Origin: Climacium dendroides
Taxonomy: Eukaryota > Streptophyta > Bryopsida > Hypnales > Climaciaceae
NCBI GenBank assembly: GCA_950106755.1
Contig: OX467087.1
Location: 5,708,047 to 5,772,046, forward strand
DNA length: 64,000 nt
Reading direction: 5' to 3'
Position 1 is the stretch's first letter. Every line of letters begins with the position of its first letter. Of the stretch, positions 1 through 12,019 are shown piece after piece. The notes beneath the pieces were generated by a model that saw only the letters and a program-made list of their open reading frames with translations, did not search any database and was not told where the DNA came from. A program made the translations under genes and the position numbers.

Positions 1-370
1 CAGAGTTACCGTAGATTACTTAGAATACAATTAATGCCATTAATGCCCTGCTCTTCAATAAGAGCAAGGAAGTTGAAACCAACTAAGTCAACCCTTGTCT
101 CTCAAATTTGGCCTCTCAAAATTGAAAGATTTGTTTGTTTGTTTATTATAATTTTTTCAGTAGTACACTCAAAGGTCGAATCTTGTTCCTTAGAACTCTA
201 AACTTGTCTCCACTACCAATCGGTACAATCAATTTATGAGAATCTCTTTGTAAGTGATAGTTTGATTGAAATGAGTCAGTTTATGTGAATCTCTTTTTAG
301 ATGATACTTTGATTGGAATGAATTCAAAAGGGTCTAAGTTTTAGTAAACACGCAATGGTCGCATAGCTAG
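1..370. other. AT-rich intergenic sequence
   Basis: No reading frame of note. Around 230-320 a short stretch is duplicated in tandem (related phrases containing gaatctctttt followed by a tttgattg motif). Nothing else is recognised. Confidence 0.5.
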
Positions 371-745
371 GGATTAATGCATGGAAGGTGTTAGCAAGAA
401 TTTATACATAAAGTAAGTAAGTCTGCTCTAAAGTTGTCCCTCTCTTTTAAATCACTCCTATTATTAGTTGAAGAATAAAGATTAGGGGTTAATGTATGGA
501 TGCCACTATACATAAAGCATTAGCAAGAATTTATGCATAAAGTAAGTTAATCTACTCTAAAACTATCCTTCTCCTTTAAATTGCTCATATTATTAGCTGA
601 AGAATGAAGATTAGGGCTTAATACATGGATGCCACTATATGTGAAGAAGCATTAGCAAAAATTTATGCATAAGGTAAGTTAGTCTACTCTAAAGCTATGC
701 CAGTCTCTTTTAAATTGCTCTTATTATTAGCTTAAGAATGAAGAT
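371..745 (+). repeat. Tandem repeat, three copies of about 125 bp
   Basis: Three imperfect copies lie head to tail, at about 371-482, 483-609 and 610-745. Each has a core of ttaatgcatgga-like sequence, then tagcaagaatttatgcataa, a (t)ctactctaaa block, and a tattattag segment. Copies 2 and 3 are more alike than either is to copy 1, suggesting a recent extra duplication. No coding potential. Confidence 0.8.
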
Positions 746-769
746 GAAGTGACCTTTAAGTGGACTACC

Positions 770-1110
770 CTTAAATAGACTACCTTTAAATGGACTACTA
801 CAGCCTTTGAATGAATTGAGGAAATTTTTTTTATTGAAAGAACCAATCATTGCTTTTTATTTCCTCATATCTCTTAATAAGTTGCAAGTGGATGGATTTT
901 AGGTTACCTATGGTTACAAATGATTGCTTATGCCCCAAATCTTTAAAAATTTATTAGTAATTCAAAAATACTTGGAAAAATACAAAACCACTTGTATTAA
1001 GTTCCGCACCTATTTTTCTTTCTTTGAAAAATGTTTTAAGAATATTTTTGTCCATGAAATCCTATGAAAAAGGTAGAAAAGACCTAAAATGGTCAACTTC
1101 AGAGCACTAC
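770..1110 (+). repeat. Dispersed repeat family A, copy 1
   Basis: This stretch resembles about 25,560-25,865 and, in part, 60,690-60,860, in the same orientation. Shared landmarks are a ttcaaaaat(t/a)-type segment, an 'acttg(t/g)(a/g)tta' block and a ttcttt..gaaaaatg motif. All copies are degraded and non-coding. The parent element is not recognised. Confidence 0.55.
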
Positions 1111-1379
1111 TACCTTAGTTTGAGATGTATTGCACAAAAAAACTATCACTACTAGTTGCATATCTAGTAAAAATTCTTTAACTTTGTACATAACATCTTT
1201 TTTGCATTTCTAGTTGGTTCCCAGAGTCAATTAGAAGAGGCAAAATGTTTTGTCACTCCAAATATTCAAGTGGTGAAAACTAATTCAGTCAATAATAAAA
1301 AGTTGGCGTGTAGGAGAAATTGGCATTGAAAAATTGACACAACTAGGAAGAATTTGTGAGGAACTTTTTGACAACGGTC

Positions 1380-1690
1380 TAGGGAAAGAGTTGGGCCATT
1401 TAATCACACAAAAAAGGAAAATCAATGTAATAGTCTAATAGATTGCACAACATTCATTACAAGTGAAATTATCTTTTGTTGCATGGACATAAGAACACCC
1501 CAACCTTACTCCTAAATATGTTTTGTACTTTGAAATTTATATCATTATGATGATAACTAAGCTTTGTACAAATGGAATTAAATCTTAATTTCATAGATTC
1601 ATTGGTAAATACTATTGGACATTTGGAGTATACTATTATAATAAACACAAACATCATTTAAAAGGAAAAATGTTCACAATATTGGTTCAT
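1380..1690 (+). repeat. Dispersed repeat family B, copy 1
   Basis: Matches 21,115-21,440 in the same orientation; both have gagttgggccat, then a tagtctaat block, ttgcatggac, and aatatgttttgtacttt. No open frame is conserved between the copies, so this is an old non-coding repeat of unknown origin. Confidence 0.65.
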
Positions 1691-1869
1691 TTTAAAATGG
1701 AGGACATAAAACCTAAATCTCTTTCAAAGAGTTCTAAATTCTAGAACTTTATTCAATTGAAGGTCAAAATTTCTATTCTCTAAAATCTAAATAGAATCAA
1801 CATAACAAAAATTGATGTTAGTCTAGAATTTAGATTCCTAAATTAATTGATGTAGCTCATATTTTTCAT

Positions 1870-2545
1870 TCAATCTACATTTTTTTAAATAGATGTAAAT
1901 ATTTCAATTTGATGATTTTGTTTCCATTGATGAAATAAACAATTTTTTGCATTGTCAATATCCATGTTGGGATCCTATAGAAAAATACAATAGCAAACAA
2001 TATCTTGCACCAATTGAATAAACTTGTGTAGTAGTAAATTGAATTGCAAAAATGTTGATTCAATCTCAAAAATTGCACACCAACACCAAACCATCCATCC
2101 AACTCATTGATAAGGTAGAACAATCCAATGTAGTCAATCATCCAATTCTAACATCTAAGTATTAGACTCTCCCATTTGCATTAGTCGCCCACCAATTACC
2201 ACAATCTTAGCAACCCTTTAGCACCTCCACAATGCAATTGGCGAGGGAACATTTCATCATTTGGTTTAGCATGGGTCTAGCTACGCTTTACCAATGTAGT
2301 CCCAACAAAGTTTGAAAAATTGTAGAAAACTCATTTTTTGTCTATAATTACCAAACTATTTACTACAATACAACAAAATAAAAAAAACAAGAAATCCAAT
2401 AAAAGAACTACTAAGAAATGTTGTCATTTTACTTGCAAATGTCTTCTCTCAAATATTTCAATTTTTGAAAAATTATGTGAGTTGGCAAATAGCTTTTATA
2501 AGGTACCCAAATAGCAAATTTTGGTGGTAATATAGGCTGATCTAC
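1870..2545 (+). repeat. Dispersed repeat family C, copy 1
   Basis: The part from about 2,150 to 2,545 matches about 59,960-60,300 in the same direction. Shared pieces are the ccaattaccacaatctt-like block near the start and the ttgaaaa(a/g)ttatg(t/g)gagttggcaaatagctt-like block near the end. The 60 kb copy reads as broken protein-like text, but both are full of stops, so this is a decayed element of unknown class. Confidence 0.5.
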
Positions 2546-2554
2546 CTCATATAA

Positions 2555-2775
2555 CACTACAAGAAAACAACATCCGAATTGACACATTTGAATTGACTAA
2601 TTGTGTCCAAATTGACAAAAAAAATTGTCTGAATTGATTGAAAATGAATTGATTGAAAATGTTTGAATTGACACGTTTTGAATTGACTACTTGTGTCCAA
2701 ATTGAAAAAAAAAAATTGACAAAAATTGTATGAGTTGATTGAAAATGTCCGAATTGACATTGATTTCTTGTATTG
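2555..2775. mobile_element. CACTA-type MITE (degenerate)
   Basis: The left end starts cactacaagaaaacaa and the right end finishes tttcttgtattg, the imperfect inverted complement. The cactacaagaaa start is typical of CACTA (En/Spm, CMC) terminal inverted repeats. The interior is repeated runs of gaattgac and tgtgtccaaattga in both subterminal regions. The flanking triplets are taa and tat, so a 3-bp target duplication is only approximate. It has no coding capacity. Confidence 0.65.
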
Positions 2776-2875
2776 TATGCATCTTTAGAAATTTCAAACC
2801 CAGAATTTGGGGTTAAAGTTGACACTGTCTTGCACTATAAGTTAGGAAAGAGAATGAAGGAGCTCCAAATTTGCA

Positions 2876-3088
2876 TCAGGCTACTCTCCAAATTTTCTTC
2901 GTCCTGACCAGTCCTCCAAGAATCATTTCGTCATCGGCAACGAGTTTTGTAAATTGCAATGATGTGCCAACACGTTTGGTTCTGTGAAAAAGATCAATTC
3001 GAGAAACACTGAAAGCTACTTCCAAGAGGCCGTCCCATGGAGCACGTGCATTGAAAGTGAACACTCCTGAGGAGCAAAAAGTGAACAC
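2876..3088 (-). pseudogene. Unidentified protein-like ORF fragment
   Basis: A minus-strand frame of 70 codons in a locally GC-richer patch (about 2,860-3,260) beside the MITE. The composition looks protein-like, with ordered hydrophobic and charged residues such as LQFTKLVADDEMILGGL near the end, unlike the low-complexity frames around it. I do not recognise the family. It could be an exon or captured fragment of a larger gene, or chance. The start codon is not supported by any context. Confidence 0.2.
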
Positions 3089-3263
3089 CGATTGTCTTGC
3101 TGGCCCTGGATTTCAAGTTTCACTGAAATCGATGGACAACCTCATTGGTCAAGATTGGACAATCTTGAGGCAATCAATATGTGGGGCATTCTTACTTGAT
3201 CTCTCCCCACCTACTGTATTGGGTCGACATGGCAGGACAATTCCATACTTGGTCCCTATATAG

Positions 3264-4829
3264 CTTCCCCTACAAACTTAATGTTGTAGACCCAATTGTA
3301 GGAATCACAGTGTAATTCTAGGCAAAACTAGTTATCCACCTCCATTTTGAAGTGGCTTCAATGGCATGTATCATGAATAAAACTTGGATTCTTCCCATAC
3401 AGTAAAACACCCCAGATACATGCAACTCCTATATTATATGATCCTAATTAAAATCACTTGGAATACATTTTAGGGTGGTTGGAAGAAAGACCAAACAACT
3501 TAGGGAGCGTTTTGCCAAAATTATAGTTTCTGCGCTTAGTACTATGAGTACTATGAGTACTATGAAACGAAACAATTCTAGTTGTTGATTTGAAAAATCA
3601 ATGGCTACTAGTACCATTGATTACTTGCAAGTACTGAAAAATTACTATTCGAAAAAAAAGACAGTTTGTCATAGAAAATAGATACAACTAGGTATAAATT
3701 AATATTAATTAGAAAATCATTAACAAAAAAATTCTAAAAATTATCCATTTATAGAGACTTGATAGTGATCACATTTCACCAAAAAATGGAAGTCGAAACC
3801 ATCTTCAATGTTTAGATGTGTGTGTGTGCAAGGGAGCCCTATTTATACAAATATGGAGGCCATAAAATAATGTATTTTTTAGATTGCCTTGGTAAAGACA
3901 TGTCCCCCTATTGTGGGAATAGACCACAGAAATTTCATCTCTAAATCATTAATTTTAGGTACTCTCTAGTACTAAAAAACCCTAAATTACAAAGTGTGAC
4001 AAATGAGCTAAATTGAAATTTAAACATAAAATAATTTTTGAATTTTTTAGAAAAATAAGGGATCTGAATACTATCAAGTTAGCCAATTCAATAAAAAATT
4101 TAAGTTAATTAGGTTCATGCTTCAAAAGTTATAGCGGATGATAAGAAAGTTACTTTCATTGTGATGGAAAATAATACTAGTCTTTTTTGCAATCTTCCTT
4201 TAGTCCAATCTCAAGAAATATTATTTGTTTTAATGTAGAAAACTCTTGTAGCCCTCTTAACAAGGAATCCAAAAATGTAATTCTATACATGAAATGAATA
4301 TCCTAGGTAGTATAATTTAACTCATTCATTGTTTACTAATGATTTTTGAAGTGTCTTTTTCAGCATGTATTATAAATGAGACTTGGATTCTTCCTATTAT
4401 AAGAAAATCTATGTTGTTTTGGTTGAAGTAGACTCTTTCCTTTGTTGTCTATTGTGATGGGTGTATGATTTTATATTCACACCATATTTGTGTTGCATGT
4501 ACATATTTGGGTGATTGCAAGAAACACTTGCATTAATTCAATTGTTGTCTTTTGTTTGTTGCATAGGGGAATAAAAAAATTGGAAACAAAAATTTGAGCA
4601 AAATTTGGGCAAAATCATTTTTTCATCCGAATTTTGGAGTTGCTTGAATTTGTTCTCAATGAATGTAGGAATATTATTATACATTTCTTCCTTATGATGT
4701 TTTTTGAATTTCCTACATAAGGCCAAAGCAACAAGTCCATGGATCACCAATTCACCATGAAGTATATTTTGGCAATTTTTGCTCTTTTCTCTTTAGACTT
4801 CTAAATTCTAGCCAAAAAAATTGATCTTT
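3264..4829. other. AT-rich intergenic sequence
   Basis: No gene recognised. A 10-bp unit (agtactatg plus one base) is repeated three times near 3,538-3,566. Long A and T runs are frequent. The 70-codon minus-strand frame at 4,538-4,750 has no recognisable domain. Confidence 0.4.
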
Positions 4830-5240
4830 TTTAATTGTGAGACCAACCTATGAAACAAAAGTGATCAAGTCTAGTTTCTACTCCAATTGAATATTTGAAA
4901 AAAAAAATTTAGTATTTTATTGCAACTTGAACTTTGAACCTACAACTATAGTCCAATCCTGTTGATTTTCTAATTTCTTTATGATACAATACATTTATTT
5001 GCACTATGATGTTTTCTAATACAAATACACCTATGAAGAAATTTTTAAGATTTAATTAAGTTTTGAATTTGATATGAATTTCTTCCACTTTTTATTCAAA
5101 TATTCATAGTAATTTCAAAACTTTACAATAAAATTTTAATTTTTTTGACTCAAAGAAGACATGTGATTCAAAATTTGAAATACAAATATAAGAAATTTCA
5201 TTCATATCTAGTTGCAAAATGAAAACACACAAAGAGATCT
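4830..5240 (-). repeat. Dispersed repeat family D, inverted copy
   Basis: The reverse complement matches about 55,010-55,400, and less completely 33,420-33,830. Landmarks include a gactcaaagaaga / tcttctttgagtc pair, the cacctatgaagaaa / ttcttcataggtg pair and a ggtccaaagttca-like block. Non-coding in all three copies. Confidence 0.6.
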
Positions 5241-6389
5241 GCAAACTTTGAAGTTTAAAAATGTAGTTATAGCTAGGCTAGTTTTTTTAAGGTTAATCCT
5301 AGAAGGAAGTCGTAGACAATAAGCATTCAATTACTTCAATAGATGATTTTTTATTATTGAAATACACAATATACTCATAGGTTCAAAAATTGAATCATTT
5401 TTTACTAAATACTTGTTATTGAAGCAACATCGTAATATTGTTTACCAGCGAAGTTGCCTCCTTCCAGTTGGAGGTATAATTCTCCCTTATATATTTCGGG
5501 GGAGTCTTTAATTTTAATCCTGAGTCACTGGTTGGCTAGCACAAAATTGAGTCATTGATTGTTACAAATGTTTTCTTGTTGGGGGGTTCCCGATTTGTGA
5601 TTTGTGGAGCAAAAGGAACCCCTAGTGAAAGTTAACAATTATTAATGTTATGATGCTTCTAAGTTTAAAGGCAAGTTAACTATAAGAAAACAAGATTACT
5701 TAATAATTTTGATTGAATTAAAATAAAAACTTGCTACCTCTACCTTGTCTTAAAGTTCCATCATTAACCATATATATTTTACTAAAACCACTCTAAAGAT
5801 ACCATTTGTAGTGCAAAGACAAAAAAGAAAAAGAAAATGATTCATTTTCCATAACCAACCACATCATATTGCATATATATTCAATATATAATAAATGCAC
5901 AAAAAAATTCAAAACTTTGAATTAGTAGATTGTAAGGTCAGTATTAGCATTATTTTAGAACCTAGGGCTTTGGGGCATAACAAAAATGTGGCATAAAGCA
6001 TTTATCTTACAACTTTTTTGAAGCATTTATCAACCAAAAAATTGTTAAGTATTAAGATTCAGAATCCTTCATATAGTCAAATTTTACGAAATTATTTATA
6101 AATTAATTTTAAATTAACTTTGAAGATTTATTTTGAAGGATCTATTAATAAAAATCAGCACTTTAGGGATGCAATATAGAGTAGTTTGTTCAGATAGGCT
6201 CCTCCAAATATTAGCCAATGCAATGAGGGCACTTGACAATAACTATTAAAAATGAAACAATGGTAAGGATATTGAAGATAGATCTTAAATTCTAGATGCT
6301 TCAATTGAATTGAATCAATTATATCAACAAAGATTTAACCATCTTTAGTTAACTTGTAAATTCCTAAAGACCTCTTAAAGGATTCTTTG
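5241..6389. other. AT-rich intergenic sequence
   Basis: Many A and T runs and no recognisable gene, RNA or mobile-element end. Nothing else is seen. Confidence 0.4.
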
Positions 6390-8160
6390 GATTTTGGATA
6401 GGTTTGTGTGACTTCAATTTTTTACATGATTTTCTGAAACTTTTTAAAAATGATATAGGAAATCACATTAGCTTTTGGGGGAATATAATTTTTGTTTCAA
6501 TTGGTGCTTGGGAGCAAAGTTATGCAACTACAAGTTCAAAAAACAATTGGTGGGTTGTAAAAAAATCACAAAAAATTGAATTAATTAATTTTTAATTTTT
6601 TTCAAAGTTCATATTTTTATTTACTTGTGAAACTTGGTTTCATTCCATTTGGATTAGGGATGTGAAATTTATCATAGAATTTTTTGTTTTATGGACAATC
6701 ATTTCATCATTTTGGAAAAATCATTATTAGGATTTAATTTTGAACTTAATCTTCACAATCTTTAAAAATAAAAAGCTCCACGTAATTAACCTTGCTTGCC
6801 AAACAATCTCCTTGTTGGAATTAGTGTATTTCAATTTCATCTTAGAACTATTAGCAATTTAGATTTTCCTTTTATCTTGTACCTATTTCTACTTAACAAT
6901 TTTTACAATCATGAAAATCAATTTTTTATTTTTATTTTTTTGTAATTCTTTGACTTTCAATTCAATTATCCAATATAGAATATTAGAAGATAAAAATGAA
7001 TGGTATAGAAAGTTTAAGTTAATCCCTAAAGGACCAAATTGTGTTTTTTGCAATATAGCAATTTGGACAACTCACTATGAGCGAATTTTTTTTTTTAATT
7101 TGAAATTTTCATAAAATATGTGGATCAGGTTTTTCTTTAAGGCCCAATATTTTTCATAATTTTTGACTACATGGTTAAAAAGTTATTACATGATATTTAA
7201 TTTGTTTCTCAACTTGGCTAGTTTGGGTAAATAAGAAAACATCACTTTTTTTCAAAAATAAAAAAATTGAAATTGATTTTCTAGATTCATATGTATGTAG
7301 ATAGATTTGAATAATTCCATTTTGATCAATGAATCAAAAGTTATTAGGAATTTTAGTTTGCAGGCAATTATGGATCTCTACTCTAAAATAAATTTCAAAG
7401 TCCTTTATTTTACTCAATTTTCAATATTTTTTGAAAAAATTTAAAGCATAGGATTTAGATTGTTTCATTACAAAATTACAACCATTGGGATTGGCATTTT
7501 TCAATTCCTTAACTAAATTCTCAACAATTTTGTATTTTGAATTATTTTCTACTTTTTCCTACTTATTATTTTTTTCCTATATGTTGTAGAATTCCAAATG
7601 ATTTGAAAATTTTCAATTATGTAGTCAACTTGTCTAGAAGAACGAATCCAAAGAAGCACCACTATTTTGGACATTTTGTCATACAAATATGACCTTGTGA
7701 AGTGCAACTGACTAGTTTTTTTAAGGGCCCTCCAAAGGATTTTTCGTCACTTCAAATGCTAATATCTTGCAATATACATGGTGGAAATTTCTGAATTTTT
7801 TTCCACATATTCTCAAACTAGCTTACTATAAGAGCCTATGGTCACATATGTCCAAAAATGTCTTTTTTCTAAAATTTGGTACTTGTACTAGAAATGGCAA
7901 TTTTGAAGTATTTTGGGTGAGAATATATAGTCAATGAACTTTGGGGTTAAGAGGATTCAAAGTCAAACTAATTTAATCAAGCAAGGTGCAAAAAACCTTC
8001 TTTTCTTCACAATAAAATGCAAATACCTTGTAATCTATATGGTCAAAGTTTTTGAAATTTCTAACATAAATTTTTATAAATTATCTAATGCAAGATCCCA
8101 TGGTTAAATATGGAAAAAAATTGTTAGAATTTTGCAATAGAAATGACATTTTTGAGTTTG
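6390..8160 (+). repeat. Dispersed repeat family E, longest copy
   Basis: This AT-rich block shares long stretches with 21,470-22,360 and 38,100-39,160, all in the same orientation, and a short stretch with about 54,540-54,760. The best shared landmark is aaatgctaatatcttgcaat followed by a region ending in ttttttccacat. The gene-like frames inside (63 and 67 codons at 6,404 and 6,911) are not conserved between copies. The parent element class is unknown. Confidence 0.6.
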
Positions 8161-8344
8161 TTTTTAGAAAAGGCCTTAGAACTTTAATAGAAGTTAAAAA
8201 TCAAGTTGTATATAAATAGAGTGGTTTAATTTTTATACTTCAAACTAATTTTTGGTCATTACTGTTTTGGACAAGCTATATAGGTAGTATTTGTTTTCAA
8301 AATTTATAATTTTTTGTAATTGAACTGCCATTGAAACCAGCTTA

Positions 8345-9375
8345 CACTAAAAGAAAAACGTATTTACTACAACCAACTGAAATGCAACTACGTGTCCTAT
8401 GCAATTGTCTTGCAACTACAATCCTTTGTATTTGCACCAACTTTGACATAGTTACATTGTAGTTGCAAAGTAGTCCCAAAATGTATTTACACTTGCGGGA
8501 ATGTAACAAAAGAATTGATGAGAGGTATTTTACATCCAATAGTCATCACAATTGTCGATGTAGATAAATTTACATTTTGTAGAGTCCGATGTGTCTATCT
8601 ACAGTTGCATATAATTTAAAATTGATAGCAATTCAACTAGAGTACAACTACAATGCAACTAGATTACAACTGCAATGCAACTGGACTACAACTAAAGTGC
8701 AACTAGACTACAATTGCAACTACTATTAAGTCTTTTACTAATTGTCCCATATCAGTTGTCAAGAATACCATTAGGTTGAACATATAAGAATTGTAAGTTA
8801 TAGCATTTTTGTATTATGAATGTTGATAATGAAATTCTAATATTTAATATTTTATAGATTTTTACACTTTGTAGATTTCTACAACTTATAGATTTCTATA
8901 ATTTATAGATTTTCACAACTTATAGATTTCTATAAATATTTAACATCTAAGATATTTTTAAATTTGGTGATCTAGAAGGAAAGATAGATTTGAAATTCTG
9001 AATCTACAAATCTTTGAAATTCAAATTTCAAAGTTTACAAGTCTGTGAATTATAGACAAGTCGTAAATAAGTCGCAAACTAGGCAATTGTAAACCAGTTG
9101 CACATCAATCGCAAACTAGTTGCATGCCAGTCACAAATAAGTTGCATACAAATAACTTCCATGTAAGTAACCACGTCATAAGAGTTCATCGATGAACTTT
9201 CAAGTATACTATCAAATAAGAAACAACTTTGAAATTTTTTGCAATTGCTTTGCAACTAGTGCAACTTGTCCACTGCAACTGCGGACTCTAAATTGTCACC
9301 TAGTTGCAAACAGCCCATGCAACTACAAAACCAGTTGCAAGCAGTAGTTGCAGAACCCCTTGTTTTCTTGTAGTA
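8345..9375. mobile_element. CACTA-like non-autonomous element with TGCAAC subterminal repeats
   Basis: The left end begins cactaaaagaaaaacg and the right end, read in reverse, begins tactacaagaaaacaagg, giving an imperfect CACTA-type inverted repeat. The interior carries at least 15 copies of tgcaact or its complement agttgca in both orientations, dense at 8,385-8,730 and 9,090-9,350. Short motifs clustered inside both ends are typical of CACTA transposons, where they bind the transposase. The last bases of the right end deviate and no exact 3-bp target duplication is visible. No transposase frame. Confidence 0.65.
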
Positions 9376-9990
9376 ATTACTAGATATACAAAAAAAATTC
9401 AATTCTACATTTGTATGTATAAACTTATGATTTTTTAAAAGAATGAGTTGAAAAAGCCACTACAATCTTATATTGATCAAAACATTTTTTTTGTGTTTCT
9501 AAATAAATTCTAGTGACTTTTGACTATTGATTTAATTTTTGATGTTTTTATGAGAGTGAAGCTAGTATATGAATGTAGAGCATACTATTATTTTAAACCA
9601 CCTTTGGTGATTATAGGATACCTATGTTATAGGTACGTATAACATTATCTACAAGGTGTCTTATATTATAAGGCACCTTCAATGGTTATATGCTACCTAC
9701 TTACTAAGGTTACCTATATTTTAAAGAATAATCTCTAAAACAAGCTCCACATTCCATGTTCCACACTCTATGCTCATATAATAGCATTCTCCATTTCTAT
9801 GATAGCTTTTAATCATTGTGTTTTGTCTTCTTCATTTCAAGCTTTTTATAGTGCAATTTTGAAGAAAAATGTAAATAATAATAATAATTTTTTATATTTC
9901 AAGAGCAAGCTCTAGTTGTTTGGTTATCTAAGAAGTTTTGTTGTTTTTGTTATAAAAAGAAAGGTTCCTATTTTATATAGGCATACATCT
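9376..9990. other. AT-rich sequence leading into duplicated arm A
   Basis: No gene. TATA-like boxes occur near 9,949 (tataaaaag) and 9,971 (ttttatatag), just outside the start of homology with arm B at about 9,991. They could serve a rightward transcript across the duplicated non-coding unit; arm B has a matching tttata box in the mirrored place. This promoter role is inference. Confidence 0.35.
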
Positions 9991-11900
9991 GCTTCTCCAT
10001 TGCAGCTTGCTAGTTTTCATTGAGATTAAGTTAGCTGTCTTGGAAGTTCTTTCTCAATCACTTTTCTGAGACTCATTTTGAATCAGTGGCGGCGAGGTTT
10101 TCACCTTCTTGTCAGAATTTTGAGTAACACAGCAACTTAATATATGCACTTGCGCAATTAAAGTGTTTTAAGTTCAAATGCTTGAAATGTTGCGGATGTT
10201 AGCTGAATGAGGTTCATTTGATGAATTGCAAAGCCCCAGCCAATTTTCTTGAGGACAGTATTGCTGATTCAAGTGGACTCTTCGAGTTTCCAGAGTGTCA
10301 TTTTTCCAGCTTCTTATACTTATGCTCGTTTTTACGCTACTTAACATTGCAGATTAAAATCACGAATTGTATCTTAAGTTCTGCTGCATATTCCTAGTTC
10401 TCTTAACAACTTTTCTTCTGGAATTTTTACTGGAGATCAAAGCTTTGTGATAAACATGTGGATCCGACTCTATATTTGCCGTTTCATTTGAAATTCAGAG
10501 CAAGATTTTCGTGTCGTTCATGAAAGGTTAATTGCTGTTAAGTGCTACATATCTCTCATCCACATGCTAAGTACTTCAGAAGATTTACAAGTTTTCTACT
10601 GTGCTTGTTGTATGTGCATTTATCGATGAGTTTGTCTTTCTTTGACGAGTTTTCATTCCTTATCTGATACACGTCTGCCTAAACCTCCAATGCATTGCAT
10701 AGCAAGAATCTAAGTTACTTTAAGTGAGTTAGTACCTCAACAGGATTTTTTTGACGTACCCTATAAAGATGTACATGTCATTTGATATGTTCTCTGAAAA
10801 AATACCGGTTATCCTCTACTACTAGAGTAGGTTTCATAAAAACGGGTCTTTGACATACATGCTCAATTTTTAAAACCTTTCTTTTGATGTGTGACAGAAT
10901 TCTTTTGGTTGTAAAATCACCTGTCGTATCATACTCTACCTGTCCTCAGCGACATTCACCCTTTGGTTTCACGATTTACCTATGCTGGTTAATTGAAATC
11001 TTTTTACCCTTTCAGTTAGATAACATATGCAATGTGATTATTGGAATGATAGCTCAAGGAATAGTGACCTCAGTTACGATTTGAAGTCGAACCTTGTGTT
11101 AATGAATATAAAGTTGAGGTGTTGAGAAAATCTAATAGCGCAAAGCCAATTTATCTTGCGTTGAACTCGTAGTGCTGCTTTGAGACAACATTTTGGAAAG
11201 TTCAAGAAATGGCAGAACTATCGACTTTGAGTTCCATCTGTAGTAGTCCAAATGCTGCTGGCAACGTTGGCGAAAATACTTCTTCCCTTGACCGTCGTGG
11301 TTGGGCTTGTGATCAAGAGTAGCAGTAATCCAAGTCTCCTGGTGTGGTTTTCTGTTGGCAGAATCAACATGCTCGAATTTACTGACTACGTTACTTGAGA
11401 GCTCTCTCTATGAACTTGGGCCAGATGTTGATTTCTACATTTCTATTGACATTTCTGCAGGCTTCAGCGGAAATTGGTTGAGTTCAAGATGGATTGAGCA
11501 TGTGAAGCTCCATCTGAAGCTGACATTGTAGTTCAAGCATGTAAGTCTGGAAACCCATGAAGCTATTTTCTCAAAGGAAATATAAAGTGTCGATAGGCCA
11601 GCACGTTGAGTTCAAATTTTAGTTACTTCATCAGTTCCGGGTCTTCTCACGTAATCATCCACATCATTCATATGAAGTGTGGAGTTGACATTACTGTGAG
11701 GTTATAGTTCTGTGTTGCCATAATTATCTTTTTTTTGGTATTGCTTTCACAGAGCATCTCATCCATACTTTCAGAAACTACTAGAGCCTGGTGGATGAAG
11801 ACCGTATGATGTGTAATATGAATTTCAGATGACTCAGAATACTGCTGTTCTTGAGATGATTGCAGGGTAAAGCAGTGAATGATGCTTCACCGTACGGCAC
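9991..11900 (+). repeat. Duplicated non-coding unit, arm A copy
   Basis: This roughly 1.9 kb segment is repeated in inverted orientation at about 49,440-51,507. Matching blocks run in the same order along the whole length: gcttctccattgcagcttg near the start, attttcttgaggacagtatt at 10,240, gatttacaag followed by a tatgtgcatttatc block near 10,580, ttagataacatatgcaa near 11,017, atcgactttgagttcca near 11,220, and tttcagatgactc near 11,825. Frames are not conserved: a 66-codon frame at 10,884 and a 37-codon frame at 11,209 are broken or shifted in the other copy. It is less AT-rich than its surroundings. Possibly a non-coding RNA gene, UTR or intron material, or a dead gene; it converges on receptor kinase 1. 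Confidence 0.7.
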
Positions 11901-12019
11901 TGCTGCTTCATCTTGCTACCAATGTTTTTTTTTTTCTTTTCTGCCGAATCTGCATTGAGGCGTATATTCTGAAATCTACAGTTCAAGGTTGGCTATATTG
12001 GATTTTTTTAAAGCGGAAA

